Assembly: GCA_000621765.1 (NCBI GenBank) | Contig: JHXJ01000006.1 | Span: 62,001 to 126,000, forward strand | Origin: Ruminococcaceae bacterium AB4001 | GTDB lineage: Bacteria > Bacillota > Clostridia > Saccharofermentanales > Saccharofermentanaceae | Direction of reading: 5' to 3' | DNA: 64,000 nucleotides | Shown: one piece after another, positions 41,711 to 49,796 of the stretch | Numbering within the stretch: position 1 is the stretch's first letter | How the letters are laid out: every line of letters starts with the position of its first letter | The notes under the pieces: model-generated | Database searches by the model: none | Seen by the model: the letters and a program-made list of their open reading frames with translations, nothing else | What the model was told of the DNA's origin: nothing | Program-made: the position numbers and the translations under genes

Positions 41711-41758
41711 CTGAACGAATAAGCCTTCTTCTGTATAATCGCACGGAAGGAGGCTTTT
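41711..41758 (+). promoter_or_regulatory. Promoter inside an inverted repeat before the 41762 lipoprotein gene
   Basis: CTGAAC at 41711-41716, 17 bp, TATAAT at 41734-41739. The TATAAT lies in the loop of a 13-bp inverted repeat (41721-41733 / 41744-41756, two G-T pairs) whose right arm contains the GGAGG ribosome site and ends in TTTT. The repeat may terminate the LytTR operon. Confidence 0.65.
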
Positions 41759-41761
41759 AAA

Positions 41762-42838
41762 ATGAAAAGCTTAAGGATAATGGGAATTATTATGGTTGCT
41801 GCGATCACGGTATCGGGTTGCGGCACCGCAGGGGAAATAACAAAAAGCCAGGAGAATACGGAATCACCGGTAACAGAAACTTCCATTGAGGTGACTGAGA
41901 CGGAAACGGAAACCGTCAGTACGACTGAGCCTGTACTGTTTGAGTTCAATCCGCATGTGTATTCGCCCACGCTTGCACAGGAGATACCGCAGGATTATTG
42001 GGATTCTTTTTATAACATGTGTGATGCGCTGAGGACAGGAGAGACGTCTTTCGAATGTTCAAGCAAAGAAGCATATGATTTCTGCATGAATACGAGTACG
42101 ACTGCTAGCCTGTTTCCTCCGGCATGTCTTAAAGTGTCAGGTGACAGTGATGATGGTTCCGAACCCTTTGAGAATGGCGTGGGGAAGATCTATTACAATA
42201 TGGCACCTGAAGATTATGTCGTAAGGCAGGCTGAATTTGAAGATCTGATAGTTGGTATTCTTAACAGCAATCTTGAAAGCGATGACGATGACTTCGAAAA
42301 GTGCTTAAAGCTGTATCTTTATATGGCTAAGAATTACGATTACGATTACGAAAAAGAAGATAAAGCCTCCGATAACGGATTTGTATATGATACATTCATG
42401 ACCAGGATGGGCCAGTGTGTCGATTTCGGTGCCGTATATGGTTATCTTCTCCTTCAGGTCGGGATAGACGGACTTGATATCGGATGCTTTGAGCCTGATA
42501 TGTGCCATGCGTGGACTTATGTCGTGCTTAACGGACAGGGATACCACGTCGACCCGACATGGGCTCTGTCCTCATGCTATGGTATCGAAGATGTTTACAT
42601 GGATTACTTTCTCATGAGCGATGAGGACAGAAATCAGGACGGATGTCTTGTGCGTGACCTCAGCATGCAGGCGCTTCCGCAGTTCTTCCTGTGTAACTCG
42701 ACAATTAAGCTGAGTGCAACGGATGAACAGTATTCATTTCCCGATTATTCGACGTTCGAGTCTCTGGATGAAGAGAACAAGATCCTTTACTACCGGGATA
42801 TGTATGGAAACGAATATGAGATGTATTACGGCTCTTAA
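41762..42838 (+). CDS. Transglutaminase-like lipoprotein
   Basis: 358 residues. The lipobox ends at Cys20 (VSGC). A Thr/Glu/Ser-rich spacer (residues 25-60) leads to a transglutaminase-like domain. The catalytic triad is Cys219 (GQCVDFG), His249 (CHAWTY) and Asp264 (HVDPTW). Bacterial members act as outside cysteine proteases or crosslinkers. The stop codon overlaps yhaM on the other strand by 4 bp. Confidence 0.88.
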   Translation: MKSLRIMGIIMVAAITVSGCGTAGEITKSQENTESPVTETSIEVTETETETVSTTEPVLFEFNPHVYSPTLAQEIPQDYWDSFYNMCDALRTGETSFECSSKEAYDFCMNTSTTASLFPPACLKVSGDSDDGSEPFENGVGKIYYNMAPEDYVVRQAEFEDLIVGILNSNLESDDDDFEKCLKLYLYMAKNYDYDYEKEDKASDNGFVYDTFMTRMGQCVDFGAVYGYLLLQVGIDGLDIGCFEPDMCHAWTYVVLNGQGYHVDPTWALSSCYGIEDVYMDYFLMSDEDRNQDGCLVRDLSMQALPQFFLCNSTIKLSATDEQYSFPDYSTFESLDEENKILYYRDMYGNEYEMYYGS

Positions 42839-43866
42839 TCGTAATTGCTGAACGAATTCTTGTAGATAACGCTCTTTCCGTCACCTGAGATGCCGAAGAT
42901 CGGTTCGCTTGAGGTTCCAGGAGCCATTCCGCTGAAATTGCTCTCGTACATATACATCCTGGAATCGATCATATCAAGTTCGTGCAGGATCATTGCTTCG
43001 GGTGTAAGGGGAGACCTGATGGCACCCCACTCGGGCTGGCCGTGATGTGATGCGAGCATGTGCTTAAGCATCGCAACCTGTTCTGCATTGTATGTTGTGC
43101 CGTTACCTGCCTGCTTGACTCTCCAAACCTCGCGGTCGATCATCTCGATTCCGAGCAGGGCATGTCCGAATAGATTGCCCATATCCGTGTATGTGCCAAT
43201 GCCGGTATCTGAAGTTTTGATCTCGAGGATCTTGCCTATGTCGTGAAGGGCGGTTCCGCACACAAGCAGCTCACGGTTGAGGAGCGGATAAATCCCGCAG
43301 ACGGAATATGCTGTCTGGATCATTCTGAATGTATGATAGGCCAGACCGCCGTACAAGTCGTGGTGCATGCATTTTGCAGCAGAAGATTTCGTAAAAGCCC
43401 TGAGATTGCCGGTTATAAGTCTAACGGCGAGTGCGGTGAGCGAGAGGTCATCTGAAGGGACATCCATTACCGAAAGATCGTAATCCCTGCCGGAAGACTG
43501 CTTTATGAGAGTAATGATGTCCTTAACCAGTTTGTCGGGATCAATGGGCGGAAGCTTGATAAGCTGCTTCAGTTCATCGTCCGGAAGCCTTGCAGGTGTG
43601 ATTGCGGTGATCTTGTAGCTCTTGTTTCCCTTATAGTCTGTCACTTCGATCGTTACTGAGGCTGTTACGCCTTCTTCGATGCCGTTGGCGGCAAGATCCT
43701 TCTTGGTGGTGTCGAATATAAGTGCGGTGATGCTGTCCTCACCGTCGTTAAGCGTAACCTTGGTCATCGGTTTATTGTTCGCCGTGGAGGCCTGGGTGAC
43801 TCCGGCGACTACTACATCGGACTCATGTGTTCCGAAAGACATTGTATTGAATTTGACTATTGCCAT
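42835..43866 (-). CDS. yhaM: 3'-5' exoribonuclease YhaM-like HD-domain protein
   Basis: 343 residues from the ATG at 43866, which has AAGGGAG 6-7 bp upstream on its strand; a longer in-frame start is less likely. Residues 1-95 are an OB-fold nucleic-acid-binding domain (VTLNDGEDSITALIF). Residues about 160-330 are an HD metal-phosphohydrolase domain (AYHTFRMI, ALHDIGKI, GHALLG, LASHHGQPEWGA). YhaM degrades RNA from the 3' end, especially in Firmicutes. It converges on the transglutaminase gene. Confidence 0.93.
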   Translation of the reverse strand: MAIVKFNTMSFGTHESDVVVAGVTQASTANNKPMTKVTLNDGEDSITALIFDTTKKDLAANGIEEGVTASVTIEVTDYKGNKSYKITAITPARLPDDELKQLIKLPPIDPDKLVKDIITLIKQSSGRDYDLSVMDVPSDDLSLTALAVRLITGNLRAFTKSSAAKCMHHDLYGGLAYHTFRMIQTAYSVCGIYPLLNRELLVCGTALHDIGKILEIKTSDTGIGTYTDMGNLFGHALLGIEMIDREVWRVKQAGNGTTYNAEQVAMLKHMLASHHGQPEWGAIRSPLTPEAMILHELDMIDSRMYMYESNFSGMAPGTSSEPIFGISGDGKSVIYKNSFSNYD

Positions 43867-43941
43867 AGGTAACTCCCTTAATTGTGTTTGTTTTCTGATA
43901 AATGTTAGCATTAGAAGCATTGTAATTCTACAATTCGTTGG

Positions 43942-43969
43942 TTGATTGGCCTGATATTCGTGCTAAAAT
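43942..43969 (+). promoter_or_regulatory. Promoter of the HAD phosphatase gene
   Basis: TTGATT at 43942-43947, 16 bp, TAAAAT at 43964-43969 preceded by TGC, an extended -10. Confidence 0.65.
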
Positions 43970-44013
43970 GGGCGCGAGTTGTCCGTATAAGGGCAGCTTG
44001 AAAGTGAAATGAT

Positions 44014-44670
44014 ATGAGATACAGACTGGCATGCTTTGATCTTGACGGAACACTCCTGGATACTCTGGGAGGTCTTACTGTCAGCCTTAATGCTGCCAGG
44101 AGAATGAATAACCTGGATCCCCAGTCAGATGAGCAGGTTCGGACTTTTATCAATAACGGCGTGGTCAAGTTTATTGAGCGGAGTCTCAATGCAGATCCCG
44201 GCATATATGACGAAGAACTGAAAAACAGGATCCTCAAGGACTTTAAGAATTACTACAGTTCCCATTACCTTGAGAATACACGTCCGTACAACGGGATCCA
44301 TGAAGAACTCATCCGTCTTAAATCTGACGGGATGCTTCTCGCGTGCATTTCCAATAAGGATGACGAACCTTCGCAAAAGCTTGTGGAACATTTCTTTCCT
44401 GGACTTTTTGATTACGTAAGAGGTTCAGTCGAAGGCGTTGAGAGAAAACCGTCTCCTGAGCCTATTGAGAAATGCCTTTATTCATTGGGTATCGAGAACG
44501 GTGACACCGTTTATATAGGCGATTCAGATACGGATATCCAGACTGCAAGGAACAGCGGAATGGACATCATCAGTTGCACCTGGGGCTACAGAACGCGCGG
44601 ATTCCTTGTCGAAAACGGCGCAGATAAGATCTGTACTGCTCCGATGGACTTAAGAAACTTTATGCGATGA
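44014..44670 (+). CDS. HAD-superfamily phosphatase, phosphoglycolate-phosphatase type
   Basis: 218 residues. The HAD motifs are DLDGTLLDT (I), a Ser/Asn pair in ISNKDDE (II), a Lys in KPSPEP (III) and YIGDSDTDIQTA (IV). The four-helix cap lies between I and II. The family removes phosphate from phosphoglycolate or similar small substrates. It shares ATGA with the next gene. Confidence 0.93.
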   Translation: MRYRLACFDLDGTLLDTLGGLTVSLNAARRMNNLDPQSDEQVRTFINNGVVKFIERSLNADPGIYDEELKNRILKDFKNYYSSHYLENTRPYNGIHEELIRLKSDGMLLACISNKDDEPSQKLVEHFFPGLFDYVRGSVEGVERKPSPEPIEKCLYSLGIENGDTVYIGDSDTDIQTARNSGMDIISCTWGYRTRGFLVENGADKICTAPMDLRNFMR

Positions 44671-45194
44671 CGGCCATGACTGAAAACAAAGGAAAGACAA
44701 AAGGGCGTTTTGATCTCCGGCTTATTGCGGAGTGCGGCATTCTGGCCGCGATGGTCTTTATCGGTACCGAATTGAGGATACCGACCGCTTTAGGCTACAT
44801 CAATCTGGGCGATGCGGTAATTCTCGTCGCTTCATTCTTCCTGGGTCCTGCAGCGTTTTTCCCTGCCGCAATCGGTTCGGCCTTAGGTGATCTCATAGCA
44901 GGTTACCCTATGTATATCGCTCCGACATTTGTGATAAAAGGATTAATGGCCTTAGCTTCTGCGCTTATCATGAAGCAGTCAGCGGGAAGAAAAGCAGCAG
45001 GCATTCTTATCAGGGTGATCGCAGGCATTATAGCTGAGCTTATCATGGCCGGAGGATACTTCGCGTTTGAAACCGTCATGTATGGCGCCGAAGCCGCATT
45101 GGGTTCTGTCGTGTTTAATCTCATTCAGGCTGGTGCTGCTATAGTAATTGCAATTCCTCTGACATATGCAATTAGGATAAAGAGACAGAAATAA
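44667..45194 (+). CDS. ECF transporter S component
   Basis: 175 residues with six membrane helices. The stretch YINLGDAVILVASFFLGP and IGSALGDLIAGYPMYI is typical of the S components that capture vitamins for energy-coupling-factor transporters. The ligand cannot be told from the sequence. No EcfA or EcfT gene is in the window, so it probably uses a shared module. It overlaps the HAD phosphatase gene by 4 bp, which could point to a phosphorylated vitamin, but that is inference. Confidence 0.85.
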   Translation: MTAMTENKGKTKGRFDLRLIAECGILAAMVFIGTELRIPTALGYINLGDAVILVASFFLGPAAFFPAAIGSALGDLIAGYPMYIAPTFVIKGLMALASALIMKQSAGRKAAGILIRVIAGIIAELIMAGGYFAFETVMYGAEAALGSVVFNLIQAGAAIVIAIPLTYAIRIKRQK

Positions 45195-45250
45195 AAGCCT
45201 TTTCCTTTCTGATATAATTGCTTTTGGATTAATAATCCGGGGAGAATCAT

Positions 45251-45394
45251 ATGGATATATTAGTTAACAGCCTTGTATTCCAGCTTTTCTATTCGCTGGT
45301 CTTTTCTGTCATTGCTTTGCTGATGAACATATATATCCTTGTTAAGGGACGTAAGGCATCAGAAGACAAAGTGTCTGTCGTTAATGAAGAGTAA
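45251..45394 (+). CDS. Small single-pass membrane protein
   Basis: 47 residues. Residues about 8-32 form one membrane helix and the tail is short and charged (KGRKASEDKVSVVNEE). GGGGAG lies 6 bp before the ATG, and TATAAT at 45213-45218 may serve as -10. No similarity to a known small protein was recognised. It sits 26 bp before a methyltransferase gene. Confidence 0.65.
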   Translation: MDILVNSLVFQLFYSLVFSVIALLMNIYILVKGRKASEDKVSVVNEE

Positions 45395-45420
45395 GATTTT
45401 TATATGGGGAAGAGGTATCC

Positions 45421-46170
45421 ATGGCACAGCAGAACATATATGATAACGAGAAGTTTTTCGAGTCATTCAAGAATATCAGGGCAGATGAGATTAATTTCAA
45501 CGATCTGATCGAGACACCGATACTTCTCGGAATGATGCCCGGTCTTAAGGGTAAGAGCATCCTTGATGTCGGCTGCGGTATGGGTCAGCACGCAAAGCAG
45601 TATTCGGATATGGGAGCGCTGTCAGTTCTTGGCGTTGATATTTCCGAAAAGATGCTGGCATTTGCAAAAGAGAATAATTCCGCTCCCAATATCGAATACA
45701 GAAAACTCCCGTTTGAAGATCTCGAAAAACTTAACGGGCAGTTTGATGTTGTTACCAGTTCTCTGGCATTCGATTATGCTGAAGATCTCTGTGCCGTCCT
45801 GAAAAAGATATATGCGCTTCTGATACCGGGAGGCAAACTTGTCTTCTCTATCTCGCATCCGATATCTACTGCTTATGACGGCGTGTACGACAGGTATACG
45901 AGAACTCCTGAAGGAGAACGTCTCTATGCAAACCTTCACAACTACAACATTGAAGGATTAAGGAAGTTCAAATGGTGCGTGGAAGATTATGAAGTCTATC
46001 ACAGACGGTTGTCGACGCTTATCAATGACATTGTTTCTGCAGGATTCATAATAGAAGAATGCCAGGAGTCAGATCTCCCGGAAGAGATCATCAGGAAGTA
46101 TCCTGATAAGTTTGGCGGATTGTATCATCATCCTGATTTCATTTTTTTCAGGTGCGGCAGGCATCCTTAA
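45421..46170 (+). CDS. Class I SAM-dependent methyltransferase
   Basis: 249 residues. The SAM-binding loop is ILDVGCGMGQHAKQY near residue 43, followed by VLGVDISEKMLAFA and FDVVTSSLAFDYAEDL. The C-terminal half has FSISHPISTAYDG, common in small-molecule methyltransferases of the UbiE type. The substrate is unknown. GGGGAAGAGG is upstream of the ATG. Confidence 0.9.
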   Translation: MAQQNIYDNEKFFESFKNIRADEINFNDLIETPILLGMMPGLKGKSILDVGCGMGQHAKQYSDMGALSVLGVDISEKMLAFAKENNSAPNIEYRKLPFEDLEKLNGQFDVVTSSLAFDYAEDLCAVLKKIYALLIPGGKLVFSISHPISTAYDGVYDRYTRTPEGERLYANLHNYNIEGLRKFKWCVEDYEVYHRRLSTLINDIVSAGFIIEECQESDLPEEIIRKYPDKFGGLYHHPDFIFFRCGRHP

Positions 46171-46238
46171 GCAGTGTTTTGATTTATACTGTTGTATGGA
46201 TCAGTAATCCGAATTTGTATTTATGGGGGAAGGGAAAG

Positions 46239-46931
46239 ATGGATAACTTTAATGAGAAGAAAAGCAGCAAGGGCAAGATGATAGCCCTGATAGTCTGCGG
46301 TGCGGTTCTGTTATTAGGTGCGGTCTCATTTTTTGTCTTCATAGTAGTACTTAAAATCACGAATGCTGTTGACCAGGTCGGATATATTGAGCTTATGGAA
46401 CAGCAGTATGGTGACAAGTTCGAAATGGACCGTTATCTGACCAATGGCGATTTTGGATACAAGCAGGCAATGGGCGGAATTTATCTTAACTCGCAGAAAA
46501 TCACTAATCATGAGATCATGGTTGATACCACCGGTGATGAGGTTATGGATAACTATCTTTACTGCCTGTATTACGATGAGATCCATTCATACTATGAAAA
46601 TGCATTTTCCAGGTATTTCCCGGAGGCAGAATGCACGGTTGAGACTATGAATTATGAATGGCTTCGCAAGACTGAATTCATGGATTTGGAATCTTATTTA
46701 AAAGAAATGAACGGACAGAGGCTGTTTGTGACATTCGAATTTGAAGAAGGAAAGGTTCCGGCTCCGGAAGCATTTGAGGAAGCGATGAAGAAGATCCAGT
46801 CTGAATTTAACTTTAAGGTCTATATCTCAGCTAAGGAGACTTATTCATACTGCTTTGAAGGCACTATAATTCCCGGTCAGGAAGATTATGAATTTACCAT
46901 CCGTGATTATTATACGGAGAATTACGGCTGA
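46239..46931 (+). CDS. Hypothetical single-pass membrane protein
   Basis: 230 residues from the ATG at 46239, which has GGGGAAGGG upstream. A short lysine-rich head is followed by one helix (ALIVCGAVLLLGAVSFFVFIVVL, residues 15-40) and an outside domain of about 190 residues rich in Glu, Tyr and Met. No family motif was recognised. A terminator follows, so it ends its unit. Confidence 0.72.
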   Translation: MDNFNEKKSSKGKMIALIVCGAVLLLGAVSFFVFIVVLKITNAVDQVGYIELMEQQYGDKFEMDRYLTNGDFGYKQAMGGIYLNSQKITNHEIMVDTTGDEVMDNYLYCLYYDEIHSYYENAFSRYFPEAECTVETMNYEWLRKTEFMDLESYLKEMNGQRLFVTFEFEEGKVPAPEAFEEAMKKIQSEFNFKVYISAKETYSYCFEGTIIPGQEDYEFTIRDYYTENYG

Positions 46932-46965
46932 GCAGATTAACTGATAATTTGAAGACGATATCAAG

Positions 46966-46994
46966 AGCACCTGCAATATCTGCTGGTGCTTTTT
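46966..46994 (+). terminator. Intrinsic terminator
   Basis: AGCACC / GGTGCT stem extended by a second short pairing (GCA/TGC) across one mismatch, followed by five T. Confidence 0.82.
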
Positions 46995-47018
46995 GCTTCC
47001 GTATCGGAAACTAAATGT

Positions 47019-47047
47019 TTGTAAGAGTAAGCGAATAATTCTATAAT
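47019..47047 (+). promoter_or_regulatory. Promoter of the FAD oxidoreductase gene
   Basis: TTGTAA at 47019-47024, 17 bp, TATAAT at 47042-47047. An AAGGAG site precedes the ATG at 47080. Confidence 0.75.
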
Positions 47048-47079
47048 TAAGTGTAATCCTTAATTAAAGGAGAGTTCTT

Positions 47080-48456
47080 ATGAATAAATATGACGTGATC
47101 ATTATCGGTGCAGGCCCGGGCGGCATCTTTTCCGCTTATGAACTGGTCAATCTGAAGCCCGGTCTTAAGGTTGCCGTATTTGAGGCAGGAAAGCCTCTTG
47201 AAGAACGTAAATGCCCCATCGACGGAGATAAGGTAAAGAGCTGCATTAACTGCAAGTCATGCGCCATCATGCGCGGCTTTGGCGGTGCAGGAGCTTTCTC
47301 CGACGGCAAATATAACATCACAAATGATTTCGGCGGAACTCTTTACGAGCATATCGGTAAAGAAAAAGCTTTGGAGCTGATGAAGTATGTCGACAGCATC
47401 AATCTTGCCAACGGCGGTGAGGGAACAAAGCTTTATTCGACAGCAGGTTCTTCATTTAAGAAGATATGTCTCGAGAATAAGCTCCATCTGCTTGATGCAT
47501 CGGTCAGACATCTCGGTACAGACAAGAACTATCAGGTATTGGGCAATATTTTCAATGTGCTCAAAGACAAAGTTGATTTCTATTTCAATTCTCCGGTCGG
47601 AGATCTGAAAGTATTGGAAGACGGTACTTTTGAAGTTGAGTGCCTCGGTGAGAGCTACGTCTGTGACAGATGTATCGTTTCCGTAGGGCGTTCGGGAAGC
47701 AAGTGGATCGAGAAGGTGTGCAATGAGCTTGATATTGAGACGTTCTCCAACAGAGTAGACATCGGTGTAAGAGTTGAGCTTCCTGCAGTAGTATTCTCCG
47801 ATCTGACATCAGAGCTATATGAGAGTAAGATCGTATACCGTACCGAGAAGTTCGAAGATAAGGTAAGAACATTCTGCATGAACCCGTACGGTTATGTAGT
47901 TAACGAGAACACAAACGGTATAGTCACGGTAAATGGCCACAGTTTTGATGCGCCTGAACTCCAGTCCGAGAATACTAACTTTGCGCTTTTGGTTTCAAAG
48001 CATTTCTCTGAACCTTTTAAAGATTCAAACGGTTACGGCGAATCAATCGCAAGGCTTTCCAATATGCTTGGCGGAGGCGTTATCGTTCAGCGTTTCGGAG
48101 ACCTGACACGCGGAAGAAGATCCAATGCTTCAAGAATCGAGGAATCGACAGTAAGACCTACACTGAAGGCTACGCCTGGCGATCTTTCGCTGGTACTGCC
48201 CAAGCGTATCTTAGACGGCATTATCGAGATGATCTATGCTCTGGATAAGATCGCTCCAGGTACTGCTAATGACGATACTCTGCTCTATGGCGTAGAGGTT
48301 AAGTTCTACAACATGGAAGTTGAGATCAATGACAGACTTGAGACCAGATATCCCGGTCTTTTCGTTATAGGAGACGGCTCAGGTGTAACACATTCTCTGT
48401 CACATGCATCGGCATCCGGTGTATTCGTGGCAAGGGAGATAGCAGAAGAGTTCTGA
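47080..48456 (+). CDS. FAD-dependent oxidoreductase (COG2509-like)
   Basis: 458 residues. The Rossmann loop is VIIIGAGPGGIFSAYEL at the N-terminus, and the FAD-closing motif is LFVIGDGSGVTHSLSHASASG near the C-terminus. A cysteine cluster CPIDGDKVKSCINCKSC at about residues 46-62 is conserved in this family. The substrate is unknown; relatives reduce flavin or unsaturated compounds. Confidence 0.88.
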   Translation: MNKYDVIIIGAGPGGIFSAYELVNLKPGLKVAVFEAGKPLEERKCPIDGDKVKSCINCKSCAIMRGFGGAGAFSDGKYNITNDFGGTLYEHIGKEKALELMKYVDSINLANGGEGTKLYSTAGSSFKKICLENKLHLLDASVRHLGTDKNYQVLGNIFNVLKDKVDFYFNSPVGDLKVLEDGTFEVECLGESYVCDRCIVSVGRSGSKWIEKVCNELDIETFSNRVDIGVRVELPAVVFSDLTSELYESKIVYRTEKFEDKVRTFCMNPYGYVVNENTNGIVTVNGHSFDAPELQSENTNFALLVSKHFSEPFKDSNGYGESIARLSNMLGGGVIVQRFGDLTRGRRSNASRIEESTVRPTLKATPGDLSLVLPKRILDGIIEMIYALDKIAPGTANDDTLLYGVEVKFYNMEVEINDRLETRYPGLFVIGDGSGVTHSLSHASASGVFVAREIAEEF

Positions 48457-48479
48457 TTAGCATTAAGGTGGGGGTGACT

Positions 48480-49124
48480 ATGAAGAAGGCGTTTTGTGCA
48501 GTTTTTGCAATTGTTATTTTCGCAGCAGGTCTTCTGACCGGATGTACGAGCAGCGAGCCTTTTGACAAACTCGATATCACTACGGGTGCAAGGATTTACG
48601 GAATAATGGAACTGGACGGCAATCCCAATGCAAGTTATGCGGTCCAAGAGTTTTCGAACAGACAGGGAAAGACTGCTTATTACATCTCGAAGGATAAAAC
48701 CGAAGCGAAGAAGCTTTATAACGATTACGTAAACCGGAACAGTTTCTTCCCGAAAGCGAATCCCGATGAGATCATAGTCATCGCAGCGAAGGAATGGATC
48801 GGCAGTACAGTATATACGACAGACTGCTATGCGATTTATTTTCCCGAAAAGAGCGATGCAAAAGCCTATTTTGATGAATGCGTCGGAATGATGAAATCTG
48901 ACCGCGCAAACAAGAAGGGCTTTAAGGACGGATATGCTTATGCGATCACCTATTCGCTGAGTGCCAACAGAGACGGTAACTGTGACTGGATGGAAGGTTT
49001 TTATCTGAAGGGCAACAGCGTCCTTGTAATTACGGGCTTCTCTCCGATCAATAATGTGCAGAATTATTCCGACGTCGTTTACGATTACATGAACGTTGTC
49101 GATCCTGCCACGCTGAAGAATTGA
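48480..49124 (+). CDS. Lipoprotein related to the 49134 gene product
   Basis: 214 residues from the ATG at 48480. The lipobox ends at Cys22 (LTGC). The outside domain has YAIYFPEKSDAKAYFDEC and GNSVLVITGFSP, and ends in VVDPATLKN. It parallels the convergent neighbour in layout and order of motifs, which suggests duplication and inversion. No function is recognised. Confidence 0.78.
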   Translation: MKKAFCAVFAIVIFAAGLLTGCTSSEPFDKLDITTGARIYGIMELDGNPNASYAVQEFSNRQGKTAYYISKDKTEAKKLYNDYVNRNSFFPKANPDEIIVIAAKEWIGSTVYTTDCYAIYFPEKSDAKAYFDECVGMMKSDRANKKGFKDGYAYAITYSLSANRDGNCDWMEGFYLKGNSVLVITGFSPINNVQNYSDVVYDYMNVVDPATLKN

Positions 49125-49133
49125 TTCAGGCCA

Positions 49134-49769
49134 TTATCCTTCGCTTAAGATTCCGGGATCTGCCATATCCAGATCTTTATAGATCCTGTAGTTGATTCCG
49201 TTCTTATCGCCGTTTCTGGATACGGTGCTGATGATCAGGACACTGCTGCCGCACATATATGTGCCTTCACCTGCAGCGATGTTTTTGTCGCCGTAAAAAC
49301 CGAGAGCATATTGATATCCTTTTTCTTCGCCTGTCTTGTGCTGGGGATGTGAATAGCATGCCGAGACTGCAAACCTGTACAGTGCTTCTGCATCTTCTTT
49401 GTTATCGAATTCCACGAGATAGATATTGGAAATGTATGTGTTTTTGTCGTATTTTTCCTTTACTACACCGATCAGAAGATTCTTGACGTTGTTAGCGGTG
49501 GGAAAGCCTTTGGCGTGCATATATTCATCATATCCGAACTTGGATTCTTCTTGTCCCTCACAGATGTAGTATGAAGACGGCGTGTTTTTGCCTTCCAATG
49601 TTGAACGCAGATAATCTCCGTCCGTAGTAGTCCACATTCTCTGCAGACCGAAAGTTTCTAATTCTTTTACTAATGCTGATGAATTGAATCCCTTAGAAAA
49701 AGTACAGCCTGTAAGACAGCTGATCACAAATGCAAATACCAGAATAGATGCTGCAGCCCGTTTCCTCAT
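49134..49769 (-). CDS. Lipoprotein, divergent paralogue of 48480
   Basis: 211 residues from the ATG at 49769 (AAGGAGG upstream). The lipobox ends at Cys22 (LTGC), the same position as in the neighbour. Matching blocks are YLVEFDNKEDAEALYRF, GSSVLIISTVSRN and DMADPGILSEG. It is convergent with 48480 with only 9 bp between the stops, and follows the ABC operon on its own strand. Confidence 0.78.
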   Translation of the reverse strand: MRKRAAASILVFAFVISCLTGCTFSKGFNSSALVKELETFGLQRMWTTTDGDYLRSTLEGKNTPSSYYICEGQEESKFGYDEYMHAKGFPTANNVKNLLIGVVKEKYDKNTYISNIYLVEFDNKEDAEALYRFAVSACYSHPQHKTGEEKGYQYALGFYGDKNIAAGEGTYMCGSSVLIISTVSRNGDKNGINYRIYKDLDMADPGILSEG

Positions 49770-49796
49770 TTCCCCCTCCTTGATCATCCCGGTCGA

